A stretch of DNA of 64,000 nucleotides, taken from positions 238,708 through 302,707 of the forward strand of contig CAUYUJ010011547.1 in the NCBI GenBank assembly GCA_963575745.1, read 5' to 3'. The notes under the pieces are model-generated. The model ran no database searches. It was not told the DNA's origin and saw nothing but the letters and a program-made list of their open reading frames with translations. The DNA comes from Prorocentrum cordatum. Its lineage: Eukaryota > Sar > Dinophyceae > Prorocentrales > Prorocentraceae. A program made the translations under genes and the position numbers. This document shows positions 9,801 to 18,689 of this stretch, in pieces. Each line of letters opens with the position of its first letter. Positions within the stretch are counted from its first letter, which is position 1.

Positions 9801-11026
9801 CTGCATAGCTCTCTCGCGACTTTCCAGTCCCCAACCTGTCTGCCCCTGCCTTTTGCTAATTTGCGCTCCTCTCCATGCTTCTTCTTGTTCTCTTCCTGCC
9901 ATAATTTTCTCAAGCAGCAAGCTAAGGCGTCCCACTCAGAATCGCTACCACCAGCTCGCTCGCCTGCGGCGCCAGGTGATATATCCATGACGCACTTGGG
10001 CCTTGGATCGCACTGCTGGTTGGTCAGACGCTGGATGTACCAGCGCGTGGACACCTTCATGTGCTCATCGAGATTATCTGGTTCGAGTGTGCTCACAATG
10101 GCCGACGTGTCCCCGAGTGCATCCCAAGTCGGCTGTAGAATCTCTCTGAAATACACGTGAGCTCCAGCAGGGCACGCCAATATATTTTCCAAAATATCCG
10201 AAGAAATTTTCAAGAAGCGGCCGTTCTCGTGGTCGACGTCTTTACTGTCGATAACCAGCGTTGCAAGGCCCACGGCCGACGCCAAATAACGGCGGTCCAC
10301 TGACTCCGTGGGGGACTTTCGGGGTGCTCCTTCTTCCCCGCGCACTTCAAGATCCTGCGCGGCAGCGCTTCGGGGAATCGACATGATAGGAGAGACGTCG
10401 TCGTAATTGCAGCTCTGCTGCTTCTTCATTTTGTTGTAGCGAACTTCGCTGGAGAATCCGAAGTTTGCCCTGACGATCATCTCCTCGCCCGCAATGAAGC
10501 GTTTGAGCACGTCCACGTTGATCCTGGCGTTGGCTGAAAGGCTTTTCGACTCTTTAATGCACACTCGCTTCTTGTGAAGGCCGAAGTGCGCACTTTTCCG
10601 CCACTCGTTGTCGTCGACGAATATGGCGGGGTCGAGGGTGGCCGAGTTCTGCTTGCCAAAAAGCGAAGACTCCAGAATATCGAATGCGCCCTTGCCATCA
10701 CCACCTTCTCCGATCGCCACCATCATGACGGGCACGTGGATGCCGAAGAAGGCGCAGTATGTCGAAGCGCACGAGGTCACGAAGTATCCGTCGTTCTTGT
10801 AGAAGAAGGAATCGATGTAGTCATGAACTACCTTCCTTACGTCCGATAACGAATGCTGTCTCCCGCGGACCACAGGGCAATCGGCGAGCGTAACGTTGGC
10901 CTCCTCGTACTTGAAAGGCACGCGGAAGTAGCAGTTGTGGGAGTGGGAGGAGTGGGAGGAGGAGGAGAAGCAAGAGGAGGAGTGCGGAGGAGGAGGAGGA
11001 CGACGACGAGGACGAAAACTGAGGCC
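6854..11026 (-). CDS. SF3-like helicase / putative polymerase / putative protease / IS1595-like transposase polyprotein
   Basis: This is an unbroken minus-strand frame. Numbering starts from the GTG at 10921 (1355 residues), but the frame stays open to 11026. Residues 64-240 resemble an SF3/D5-type helicase: P-loop GEGGDGKG at 71-78 (Gly where Ser/Thr is usual), RVCIKES at 119-125, and DRR near 209-211. Residues about 570-760 look like a palm polymerase: LELDMKVAFFSLL (571-583), AKKLLISATSPYGR (627-640) and LVYDGIYF (718-725). Residues about 805-930 have C814, H882 and D899 in papain-like order. The C-terminal part is an IS1595/Merlin-like transposase: a Cys cluster C1045, C1068, C1073, then D1163 (EADE), D1242 (TDGAKAY) and D1303 (IIDRFWSHLR). 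No in-frame ATG precedes residue 66, so a 5' exon or a truncation is likely. The pyrimidine-rich minus strand just upstream could be a splice acceptor tract. The transposase call is firm, the helicase good, the polymerase and protease tentative. Confidence 0.75.
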   Translation of the reverse strand, partial: GLSFRPRRRPPPPPHSSSCFSSSSHSSHSHNCYFRVPFKYEEANVTLADCPVVRGRQHSLSDVRKVVHDYIDSFFYKNDGYFVTSCASTYCAFFGIHVPVMMVAIGEGGDGKGAFDILESSLFGKQNSATLDPAIFVDDNEWRKSAHFGLHKKRVCIKESKSLSANARINVDVLKRFIAGEEMIVRANFGFSSEVRYNKMKKQQSCNYDDVSPIMSIPRSAAAQDLEVRGEEGAPRKSPTESVDRRYLASAVGLATLVIDSKDVDHENGRFLKISSDILENILACPAGAHVYFREILQPTWDALGDTSAIVSTLEPDNLDEHMKVSTRWYIQRLTNQQCDPRPKCVMDISPGAAGERAGGSDSEWDALACCLRKLWQEENKKKHGEERKLAKGRGRQVGDWKVARELCSLLDVPRGSAFTKFVTLAKSCGPLAEYLIQKDTDVNFFGKQQLYALVFPVDTDKILKLTRSFDIPAPTASPSERWLMGARPEDKDYLLSDEEQEFRQANCSVVCAVADVVDINGLVAHVDSGVDRRQAQIQGYSRLLEKRGTASMEVAADGGQRSLRSLLRTYMKYGFGRIHTAGPSLQKVTREARRAALAGIPGGVLELDMKVAFFSLLVVALKQHDQLNVEAEFPLLCNVVSNWDGWKTFVSKYFDVEVAVAKKLLISATSPYGRQSPNPQERPDWLPHLDCLQTEIVNASRFLLEHDVLYQEVAKARPDCSSLHIFLGELECSVLMDMKHLLEEAGAVPISLVYDGIYFRPMGLDVHDENFIAHVSAIEAGHGISLQLKDLSGAPIPWRSAAPEPGDRILGSSSSSRPHEDDFSSVLAAACEKLEGKALEVVHGENMCVISALTNMDLVAGEPSQAGFASGPYSYRQLQKLYPPLKFSEVLLSDLICADPMDNFVLHIGAPGTRGHAIGLRAREGSPMMLVYDSRQEVVMQMGDEALYDLVTHWDDGRRHVRLLRVADGDDGKVSIEADVLDLVAGSTRPCTKRPSAFQSCMPKRGKARMVRKIAKRPAAKHKTPYVPYVRHGQKTIKSRPERIVIQCSLKTVHTATAMGLVKKLTASGHLRDWRGEICPWGGEGELGPLKNFPGRSASYRCRSKRCQKFVLPHHDHPVFSHGRGNASAPFADKVAVCMCATWDVAQSKCHQITGNSHKLIENVYTRLDNARMKHVKKKEKSIKFGAIDKWPDVEADEVDLGKRDDAEKDDQDKPVQWEQWGGLVERGRPNSLVLTRLDPCTTKRRAPGPGPIRKRDWKPIAKRHLENREVVLHTDGAKAYKLKIPKVLHDNVVHMKKKVTLRGVTRWIKPKYSEVVAHRLPTGEQMYTKSGTQIIDRFWSHLRKHLQSRTHRVGTLAATRRIRSAQWTYWNKGADLWACTGEMLKGLY

Positions 11027-11034
11027 TCAGTTTT
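11015..11034. promoter_or_regulatory. 20-bp perfect palindrome upstream of the polyprotein
   Basis: AAAACTGAGG followed by its exact inverse, spanning the in-frame stop that bounds the polyprotein frame. It could be a binding site or a remnant of foldback DNA. Function unknown. Confidence 0.4.
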
Positions 11035-11121
11035 AACCCTCAAGCGGGCCAGGTCACCGAAGGCCATGGCGCCGTTTGTGGACGTACGCTGTCCTTTCAT
11101 CTGATCGCTCCTGATCGCTCC

Positions 11122-11230
11122 TTCTCCTCCTCCTCCTCCTCCTCCTCCTCCTTGCCCTTCCTCCTACCTCTCCTCCTCCTCCTCCTCCTCCTCCTCCCCC
11201 CATCCGCCATTCCTCCTCCTCCTCCTCCTC
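11122..11230. repeat. CCT triplet microsatellite
   Basis: (CTC)n with small interruptions. On the minus strand it reads as GGA and lies 5' of the polyprotein frame. Confidence 0.9.
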
Positions 11231-11263
11231 ATCTCTTCGGGCCTGGAGCGGCAGAACGGGAGA

Positions 11264-12375
11264 ATGAGAGAGTCGAGGAGCGGGAGAGCGGGAGTGCGGA
11301 AGGGCGGGAGGGCGGAGAGCGGGAGAGCGGGAGAGCGGGAGAGCGGGAGAGCGGGAGAGCGGGAGAGCGGGAGAGCGGGAGAGCGGGAGAGCGGGAGAGC
11401 GGGAGAGCGGGAGAGCGGGAGAGCGGGAGAGCGGGAGAGCGGGAGAGCGGGAGAGCGGGAGAGCGGGAGAGCGGGAGAGCGGGAGAGCGGGAGAGCGGGA
11501 GAGCGGGAGAGCGGGAGAGCGGGAGAGCGGGAGAGCGGGAGAGCGGGAGAGCGGGAGAGCGGGAGCGGGAGAGCGGGAGAGCGGGAGAGCGGGAGAGCGG
11601 GAGAGCGGGAGAGCGGGAGAGCGGGAGAGCGGAGAGAGCGGGAGAGCGGGAGAGCGGGAGAGCGGGAGAGCGGGAGAGCGGGAGAGCGCGGAGAGAGCGG
11701 GAGAGCGGGAGAGCGGGAGAGCGGGAGAGCGGAGAGAGCGGGAGAGCGGGAGAGCGGGAGCGGGAGAGCGGGAGAGCGGGAGAGCGGGAGAGCGGGAGAG
11801 CGGGAGAGCGGGAGAGCGGGAGAGCGGGAGGGCGGGAGAGCGGGAGAGCGGGAGAGCGAGAACGCGCCAACTGGGCTTCCTGGGTGGCACGGGTGGCCCG
11901 AGAGGCCCCGGGACGGAATGGCCCGGGCCTGGATGGCCACTCTCCCGCCCTCCCGCTCTCCCCCTCCCGCTCTCCCGCTCTCCCGCTCTCCCGCTCTCCC
12001 GCTCTCCCGCTCTCCCGCTCTCCCGCTCTCCCGCTCTCCCGCTCTCCCGCTCTCCCGCTCTCCCGCTCTCCCGCTCTCCCGCTCTCCCGCTCTCCCGCTC
12101 TCCCGCTCTCCCGCTCTCCCGCTCTCCCGCTCTCCCGCTCTCCCGCTCTCCCGCTCTCCCGCTCTCCCGCCCTCCCGCTCTCCCGCTCTCCCGCTCTCCC
12201 GCTCTCCCGCCCTCCCGCTCTCTCCCGCTCTCCCGCTCTCCCGCTCTCCCGCTCTCCCGCTCTCCCGCCTCTCCCGCTCTCCCGCTCTCCCGCTCTCCCG
12301 CTCTCCCGCTCTCCCGCTCTCCCGCTCTCCCGCTCTCCCGCTCTCCCGCTCTCCCGCCCTCCCTCCGTCCCGCTC
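11264..12375. repeat. Giant inverted octamer array (GAGAGCGG)n / (CCGCTCTC)n
   Basis: Between about 11264 and 11860 the octamer GGGAGAGC is repeated roughly 65-70 times, with occasional slips (11570, 11630, 11690, 11735). A unique spacer of about 80 bp (11862-11940) follows. Then the same octamer runs in inverse orientation to about 12365. The result is two near-perfect arms of about 420-590 bp. Long frames on both strands (ESGRAGER and RSPALPLS repeats) are periodicity artefacts. Confidence 0.95.
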
Positions 12376-12456
12376 CCCCGAGTGCCCCCGAGAGTGGAAG
12401 TCAAGGCCCAACCCCGAGGGCTTCCGAGTGGAAGTTAAGGCCGCAAAGAGGCTTAG

Positions 12457-12479
12457 GTAGATCATAGGAGCGGGGGCGA

Positions 12480-12540
<61 letters not shown>
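12457..12540. repeat. Right inverted repeat plus TA microsatellite
   Basis: TAGGTAGATCATAGGAG and GGGGGCGAC at 12453-12480 are the inverse of the block at 6700-6731. (TA)n runs at 12481-12540. Just before it, the text GAGTGGAAGT, then AAGGCC, is directly duplicated at about 12391 and 12426. Confidence 0.7.
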
Positions 12541-12544
12541 TAGA

Positions 12545-12575
12545 TATCGATCGGCGCTGGGCCCCCCCCTGGCGC
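12545..12575. repeat. Fragment of the 1684-1960 foldback family
   Basis: ATCGGCGCTGGG and CCTGGCGCG match the inner left end of the foldback element at 1684-1960. It abuts the TA microsatellite. Confidence 0.45.
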
Positions 12576-13710
12576 GGGCACCCAAGACAAATGCGTTCGA
12601 AAGTGTACGCCGATGCCGCTGCTTGCTTCTCTTGTGCGTGCCGCCAAACAGGACTCAGTATCCTCCAGCGTATCCCCATCTCAACTGGGCCATGGTATCT
12701 CAGCCCCACCATGCCAGCACACCCTGTCTGGGATAGGCCTCTTGAAAGCTGAGCGGAGCAGCCTGTACGTATCCCCTCTAGGCGGGCGAATCGGCCAGTG
12801 GGGCCCAGGCCGCGCCACTGGGGATGAGGATTGGTTAAACGATGCCCAATCGGCACCGTCCAAACATATTTACATTATATATGCGTCGGCCACGCAAGGA
12901 CGACGCGAACGCTCGGACATCTTCTAGTACAAGCTCCGCGGCGGGCGTTTTCTGGCCACACCGCTCTTGAAAAGATATGCTTCAAGATGCTGTGCTACAT
13001 GTTCGGGTCGGACGTGCGCCTCCACCAGAGGCACATAGTACTAGAGTATGTCCTCACGCGTCCCGCAGAAGCCGTTGGTCCTGGGGCCGCCTCGGCCGAG
13101 GGGCGGCGGAGGCGTTCGCCGCGGGGTGCCCTCGGCCGCACGCGCGCGCGCGAGGGGAGGGGCCTGGCCTGGCCGCCAGAGCCGCACGTCCTCCCGCGCC
13201 CCGCTCCAGGACGGCGGCGGCCTGCCGGCCGCCCCCGTCGCCAGGTTCTCCCGCGGCCGGGCCGCGGCGGCCGCCCCGCGCAGCGGCGACCCGCGGCCCG
13301 CCCTCGCGCCTGCGGGCGCCCTGGCGGCGCTCGCCGCCGCGGCGGCGCTCGCCGGCCGCCTCCGCAGGGGGCGCGCCGCGCACGAGCGCCTCGTGTGCTC
13401 CGCGGCCAGTGAGGCCGAGGGCCCGGGCGAGTAGTGCCTCTGGCGGGCCGCCTCGAGGGCGAGCGGAGACGGCGGCAGCTGGCCTGCAGGGGTGAGGGGG
13501 GGGCCTCGTCGCCACGGCCGGGCGCAGCGTGGAAGAAAGTGGTGCTCTCAGACCTTTTTGGGAGGGGTCCAGGGGCCGATTTTGGGCTGCCACAGTCTCT
13601 CGACTCGCCCTGCTCCGATCCCCAGGCCTTGGCGACCAGGCCCCCCAGATGCGGTCGGGCGAAGGATCGCGCCGCATTGGATGCGGCTCGATGTGAAGCC
13701 CGAGTTTCTC
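12576..13710. other. GC-rich region, nothing firmly recognised
   Basis: Overlapping open frames run on both strands at 12980-13500, where GC is extreme. One plus-strand frame (13048-13437) has an Ala-rich stretch followed by basic residues, faintly like a plastid leader, but nothing after it supports a gene. A CAGGGGTGAG at 13486-13495 could be a splice donor. Confidence 0.3.
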
Positions 13711-13714
13711 TACG

Positions 13715-14310
13715 CAGACGTCGCCGATGCATCGTCGATAGTTACACGCCGATACATCGGCGATGCACCGGCGATGCATCGGCTATGCGGCGCGATCTTC
13801 CGACCCCATCTATTCGGACCCCATTTGGGAGGCATCTACGGCGGCACGGCATTGGGTAAGCTCATCGACGGGTTCTTGTCTGTAGGCCCGCCGAGAGCAG
13901 CATTGCCCAGTGGTCGTGCGCTGCCAGTGGCCGAAGAAAGGGCAAGCGGCATGAGCATACATTGTCGGTGGTCCGCGCAGATTTCTTGGGTCGGCACTGG
14001 ACCCCAGGCGCGCTCCGCGCGCCAGGGAGGGGAAGGGTCCCGCGCAGATATCCGCGCGGGCCTCCGAAAAGTTTATGATTATGTTGAGACAGGCCGAGGA
14101 CCCGAGCGAGCATATAGTGCAGGGGGGTGTCTTCTCTTTCCTGGCCACCCGGATGAGTGCGGAATAGATTTGGGTCGGCCGATGGCGCCGCATCGCCGAT
14201 GCATCGGCGTTGTGGCACGATTCGGAGCCTAAGTCTCCCCATGCCAACATCGCCGAGGCATCCGCGATGCGGCGCCATCCTCCGACCCCATCTGTTTGGC
14301 CCCATTTGTG
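13715..14310. repeat. Palindromic GCATCGGCGATGC repeat cluster
   Basis: Variants of GATGCATCGGCGATGC occur several times at 13720-13790 and again at 14180-14270. Two longer diverged blocks containing TCCGACCCCATCT lie at about 13797 and 14280. Many units are self-complementary (GCATCG...CGATGC). Confidence 0.65.
13978..14062. mobile_element. Deletion derivative of the foldback family
   Basis: The left end GCAGATTTCTTGGGTCGGC matches the left terminus of the element at 1684. The middle GGCGCGCTCCGCGCGCC is hairpin-forming. The right end GATATCCGCGCGG resembles its right terminus. The element is only about 85 bp, as if the interior had been lost. Confidence 0.4.
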
Positions 14311-14635
14311 GGCGGCCTCCAGTAGCGCCAGGGCAGGTCTTCTCGAAGGACTCGCCGCTGGGGCGGGGATGCTCGGGGCACCATCGCCAATGTTGACGAG
14401 TGCCTGCCAACTGATGAGGGCCCTCGCGTCGAACAGGCGCATGCACAGTAGTCCGGTGCCACCATCTAGCTGCCATGCGTGCCTTACCCGCGCCTGGACT
14501 CGCTTCCGCGTCTCCCTGCTGCACGCTGCCTCTGCGACCTGGCCGCGTCACATGGAGGCCACGGCTGTGGCGCCTGGCGGTCTGCGGAGCCAGCGGTGCC
14601 GTGGTGAGCTGTGGTGAGAGACGTCGCTCGCACTC

Positions 14636-15110
14636 TCTCTCTCTCTCTCTCTTTCGCTTTCTCTCTCTCTCTCTCTCTTTTTCCTTCTCGTTCTATTACT
14701 CTCCTATCTGTTCACAAGCTGGGAGGGGGGACAAAAACCCTCCCCCCCCCAAACTGGGCCTCTCAGATCCGTGGCCCTGGGGACCCCTTGGACGCCCCTG
14801 CAGAAGGTCCCCCGAGCTTTCCGGGGCTCCTGGACGCCCCTGCTGGGGCCAGCCAACGGGCTCAGCTCGGTCAGGAGCGCGGCCGAACGGCCTGGCGAGA
14901 GCCTTAAGAAGAGGCCCCAGGCGCCAGACGCCCGAAGACGGCCCAAAGAAGAACCCAAGAGGCCTTCCAAACGAAACAACAACAACATTATCATCAGTTG
15001 GTGTTTGCATTTGGGGAATGCTCTGTTCATCTGTCTTTCGGGCGTCCGAGACGACCAGTGAGTCCCGAAACTAGCTTCAAAAGAAGCCCAGCGCGACCCC
15101 AATTTGGGAA
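14636..15110. repeat. CT microsatellite, module B-like end and GC array
   Basis: (CT)n at 14636-14695 is followed by GGGAGGGGGGACAAAAACCC and a C-run (14716-14755), similar to the ends at 6530 and 32255. A CCCAAGA-type array follows, with the AT-richer island at about 14980-15060 shared with 110-190 and 18790-18860. Confidence 0.6.
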
Positions 15111-15209
15111 AGCTTCCTATTCAATGGGCGCATTGCTTAAAAATGCTTGGCATTGCTTGGCATCGCTTGGAAATGGCACAGTAAGAATACGAAGCATTGG
15201 GAGCGGGGA

Positions 15210-15350
15210 ACCTGGGGAGCCCGAAAACCGGGAGAACCCGAGGAACCCGAGGAACTCGAGGAACCCGAGGAGCCCGAGGAGCTTGGGGAACCCGAGGAAC
15301 CCGAGGAACCCGGGGAGCCCGAGGAACTAGGGGAACCTCCGAGGAACGAG
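15210..15350. repeat. 9-bp GAGGAACCC minisatellite
   Basis: About fifteen copies of GAGGAACCC and variants. On the plus strand they read as Glu/Pro repeats. The short frame through them is not supported as a gene. Confidence 0.8.
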
Positions 15351-15419
15351 TAACGTAGTTCCCGAGACACCTACCGTTAACCAAGTAAGTACGCCTTAGG
15401 CAAGCCTCATTGGGAAATT

Positions 15420-15775
15420 ATCCACAAGGACTTCCAGGCAGTCCAAGAGAGCCCCTGGACGGCCCAACAGGGCCCCAAGGTGGCTCGAAGAGAGCCCCAT
15501 GACGGCCCGAGATGGCCCCCAGACGCCCCGCGAAGCATTCCAAAACGTGACCCGGTCGTTCGGGGAGACCGTGGTTGGAAGCAGGGTTGCCCGAAGAAGC
15601 CCCTAGAGGCCCCCAGAAGGCGCCCAGGAGGCCTCCAGAAGGCCCCAAGAAGCCCTTCAAACCTTTCGTGAGGCCCACAAGAGGCTCTCCGAGGAGAAGC
15701 CTCCGCAAAAAGAGCTGAGGAGGATGGGGAAGAACTCGCAGGTTAGGGCGAGAATGATGAAGAGGAAACATGCGG
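15420..15775. repeat. GC array with AT-rich tail (composite family)
   Basis: A CCAAGAGAGCCCC-type array leads to the tail CGCAAAAAGAGCTGAGGAGG (15702-15721). The same tail is found in inverse orientation at about 5810-5842. Module A is missing here. Confidence 0.6.
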
Positions 15776-16253
15776 GATGGATATTGCTCTCGCGTGCCTG
15801 GTGTTCTCTGCAAGGGGGCAGTTGCAGACACGATCGTATCTGCTGACAGGGCCCACCTCCACCGCCGGTGTCTGAGCGTGCTGGCCCGCCTCCTGGGCCC
15901 CGGGCCCACGAGGCGGCACCGGAGCCAGAGCGTGAGGTGCCGAAGGCCACCTCTTCCGCTACTCCTTCGAGCTGGACCTCAGGGCTGCTGGAGGTGACCG
16001 TATTGGCGCTACACTGCGTGGTCGCGGTGATTCAGGTGGCGTGGGTGTTCGCCCGCAGGGGAGCCTCGTTGATGTGCTGAAGCTGTTCACGGCGGGTGAC
16101 GCCTGCGCGGGCGCTCCAAGACGGTCGCCCCGCCCCAGCACGTCAAGGAGTGGGCGTGGGTGCTACACGCAGGCAATCAGCGGTGGCACCAGCGCCGAAT
16201 ATGGGGGATGCTGACTCTGTCTCCGACGGGTCAGACTGACGACGGCCATTTAT
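15776..16253. other. Nothing firmly recognised
   Basis: GC-rich sequence with short overlapping frames. It may be the 5' part of the degenerate coding region that follows. Confidence 0.3.
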
Positions 16254-17203
16254 TTGACCAGCTCTCCGGACCACGACGTGTACGAGGAGAGTTACCACAG
16301 GTCGAGTGTTGGCGTGCTGGCCGTCAATTACGCCTCATCCCAACACGACCGCGCTGGGCTGGATCTTGATCGTATCCATCGTTTTCAGGGGAAGCTGACG
16401 GTCGCGGAGGTGAGCGCCATCCAGACTACCTTGGCTCGGGTTGCTGACGAGACCTACCTGGCGAGCGGGCCGCCAGGCGCCCAGCCGTGATTCCAGCGAG
16501 TGGATCGTGGATCCCGTTCGACGTCCCGATCGGCGCCGCCGCTGCTCCTGCGGCCGTGGCCGGAGGCGCCGCTGGGGCTGATGCTGGCTGGGGCGCTTGC
16601 TGCTGCGGGCGCGCCCGCCCTGTTCGCGCTTCCCGCCGCCCCGGGGTGGGCGATGGTTCAGTCGACCACGGCCAGCGATCGTGGCACGGTGGTGCAGTTG
16701 AATGGCACGAGGAAGTTTTGGGGGGACGCGGCCGTGATGAAAGTTTCATGGTACAGGCGGGGTGGACATGCGTGGACAATGTTTCCATAACTACGAGCTT
16801 GTATGCGAGTGCAGAGTCTGCCCTGGGCTCACGGTTGCTGGTCGTGCCCATGCAGGTTGATGGCAGTCGTGAGCGGGTCCAGTTTAGAAATGTTGTCGCT
16901 CATTCTGCAGAGGCCCAGCTGGTCGGGTGGCCTATTGAACGTCCACGAACAGTGGCCTGGCGCTGTGCGTTCATAGACCGCCGACGCGGCGGGTTGCTGG
17001 AGCATTTCAGTCAGTTCAATAGCTACTGTCACCGTACGAATGACGACCACTGCGCGATGAGGCAGGTGGAGTTCTTAGCCTGCTGGGACCACATGAACCT
17101 TTTGACCTCGTCGGGGTGGAAGTGGCTTTGCGCCAGGCCCAGCTTCGCGAGCACCGCCAGCCATAACGACGGCGACAAAGACGGCGCCGAGACAGCCAAT
17201 TAA
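16254..17203 (+). pseudogene. Broken retroelement gag-like coding fragments
   Basis: Several plus-strand frames carry protein-like sequence but shift frame. The first (16254-16490) reads DHDVYEESYHRSSVGVLAVN and AEVSAIQTTLARVADETYLA. The second (16487-17203) holds a more convincing stretch from about 16750: NVSITTSLYASAESALGSRL, RERVQFRNVVAHSAEAQLVG, ERPRTVAWRCAFIDRRRGG and HFSQFNSYCHRTNDDHCAMR. This resembles, from memory only, a domain common in repetitive dinoflagellate ORFs, possibly gag-like. There is no catalytic motif and no intact start. It could also be exons of an unknown gene. Confidence 0.35.
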
Positions 17204-18610
17204 TTTGCCGTTCTCGGCGAGGCATCGGTCTTCACGGGCACGTCGAAGGAGGGCGGGGGGATGATGGCTCGTCCAAGCGGTCCCCAACACGTGGCAGCCG
17301 CGGTAGAAAATGACACGGGCATCTTCGAGGTTCTCAGGAAAGGCCGAGGTGGAGAGCCGCGCCATCTCGGAGCAGGATGCCCCCTGGCCTGCTCGGGGAC
17401 ATTCAGTGGGCTGCTCCAGATTTCCCCGCTGGCGTTCTACATGCGCGAGGGGGTCTCCATCTTTTACCTCGGGGGCGTCGCCGGCGCGACATGCTCCCGA
17501 TCCTTCCTCGCTCGTCGTCGGCCTACTCTCCCATCCTACAACAGAGTGATTCGACCCTCGCTCGGGCTGCTGAGCGGAGGCTTCGTCGCCGCCGACGCCG
17601 AGGGATGCCGTCGACGAGCTCATGGGAGTGCTCGGCGAGATGCACCTCGGCGCGGGGGGGCTCGCTGACCAACCGCGGCAGGGCCCCGACTGGCCGCCGC
17701 TCGCAGTCCACGCCGAGCCCTGCCGAGAGCTCGGAGCCATTGCGAAGCGCATCGGCGAGCCCCCGCGCGGAGCTCCGGGCATCGCAGGCGCGTCGCGTGG
17801 AGGCCGTGGCGCCTGCCCTGGCCAGCTTCGACAACGTCGACCGCGCGCGCCTGCCCGCCGCGCCTGCTTCCCCGAAGTCGTGGGAGACGCGCGCTGGAGA
17901 CGTGGCCCAGAAGATTGCGTGCCGTCTTCGTGACTGGGCATCTCCCAGCGAGCAGGGGCGTGGGCGCGCGAGAAATGAGGGGCGCGCAGACCGCGCGCGG
18001 GCGCCAACCGGCGCAACCCCAAGCTGCGCAGATACAGCGCTGCAGAGGCTGGCGGGCGCCAACTTGATCGCCTTCAGTCAGCCTGCTCGCTTTCGAGAAA
18101 TTGGGCGATCATGCAGTCACATCGGATGCCCCTTGCTCGTCCTTGCGTTTTGGCGCAGCCGACGAGGTGGAGCTCGCCTCGGGCTCGGCCTTCAGTCGGA
18201 TCACCGTGGAATTGCTGTTGCGGGCGTGGGCGTGCCGGATGAGTTCGCAGGGGCGCATTGCCCCTGCTGTGGTTGCAGACATGTTCTGGGCCCCCCTCAG
18301 TGCACGCAGGTGATTTGGGATTGGAGACCCCCGCTTGCGGCTCGCCCGCGCAGCCTGACCATCGCTCGACTCTCTCCGTTCGCTGTTCGCCCGCGGGCTG
18401 GGCCGTCCGCGAATGCCCGCGACCTTCTCGTCGATCGCAGGCCCGCTCCATAGTGGCGTCGTCAATGCCGAGTGCGTCGACAGCATCGCATCCCTGGCCC
18501 GCGACGTTAGCGTCGCTGTCGATTTAGCGAGAGCTGTCGATGGGGAGCTTCAGCGACATGGCCCACCTACTTGCCCAGTGAAGGGCGGGGTGGGAGGTCG
18601 GGCGTCGGGC
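17204..18610 (+). other. Degenerate coding-like fragments, unassigned
   Basis: The plus strand has patches of plausible protein: ASFDNVDRARLPAAPASPKS with VAQKIACRLRDWAS at about 17800-17950, EVELASGSAFSRITVELLLR near 18170-18220, and MPATFSSIAGPLHSGVVNAE near 18413. They lie in different frames with stops between. Minus-strand frames of similar length overlap. No family is recognised. Confidence 0.25.
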
Positions 18611-18689
18611 TAGGAGTTCGGCGCGCCCGACGCAGCCATCAATCTCAAATACCTTCTTCGATGTAGGCCTAGGCGACGCATTCAGTAGC

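Larger units (their letters stand above)
6691..12490 (-). mobile_element. Candidate self-replicating DNA transposon bracketed by inverted repeats
   Basis: The text TCCTATGATCTACCT at about 6714-6728 sits in a 32-bp block that begins in (TA)n. It recurs in inverse orientation at about 12455-12485, again abutting (TA)n, with three mismatches over 32 bases. The pair encloses a 4.17-kb polyprotein frame with helicase and transposase motifs, plus a giant inverted octamer array. This is the arrangement expected for terminal inverted repeats. No target duplication other than TA could be seen. Alternatively the 32-bp block is a module that travels with microsatellites. Confidence 0.45.

Noticed and set aside
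11054-12585. Frames of 391-473 residues with ESGRAGER or RSPALPLS repeats
   Set aside because: They are translations of the octamer array in every frame on both strands.
13048-13437. Plastid-targeting leader candidate with an Ala-rich stretch and VCSAASE-like end
   Set aside because: Extreme GC gives Ala/Arg/Pro in all frames, it stops at once, and no mature domain follows.
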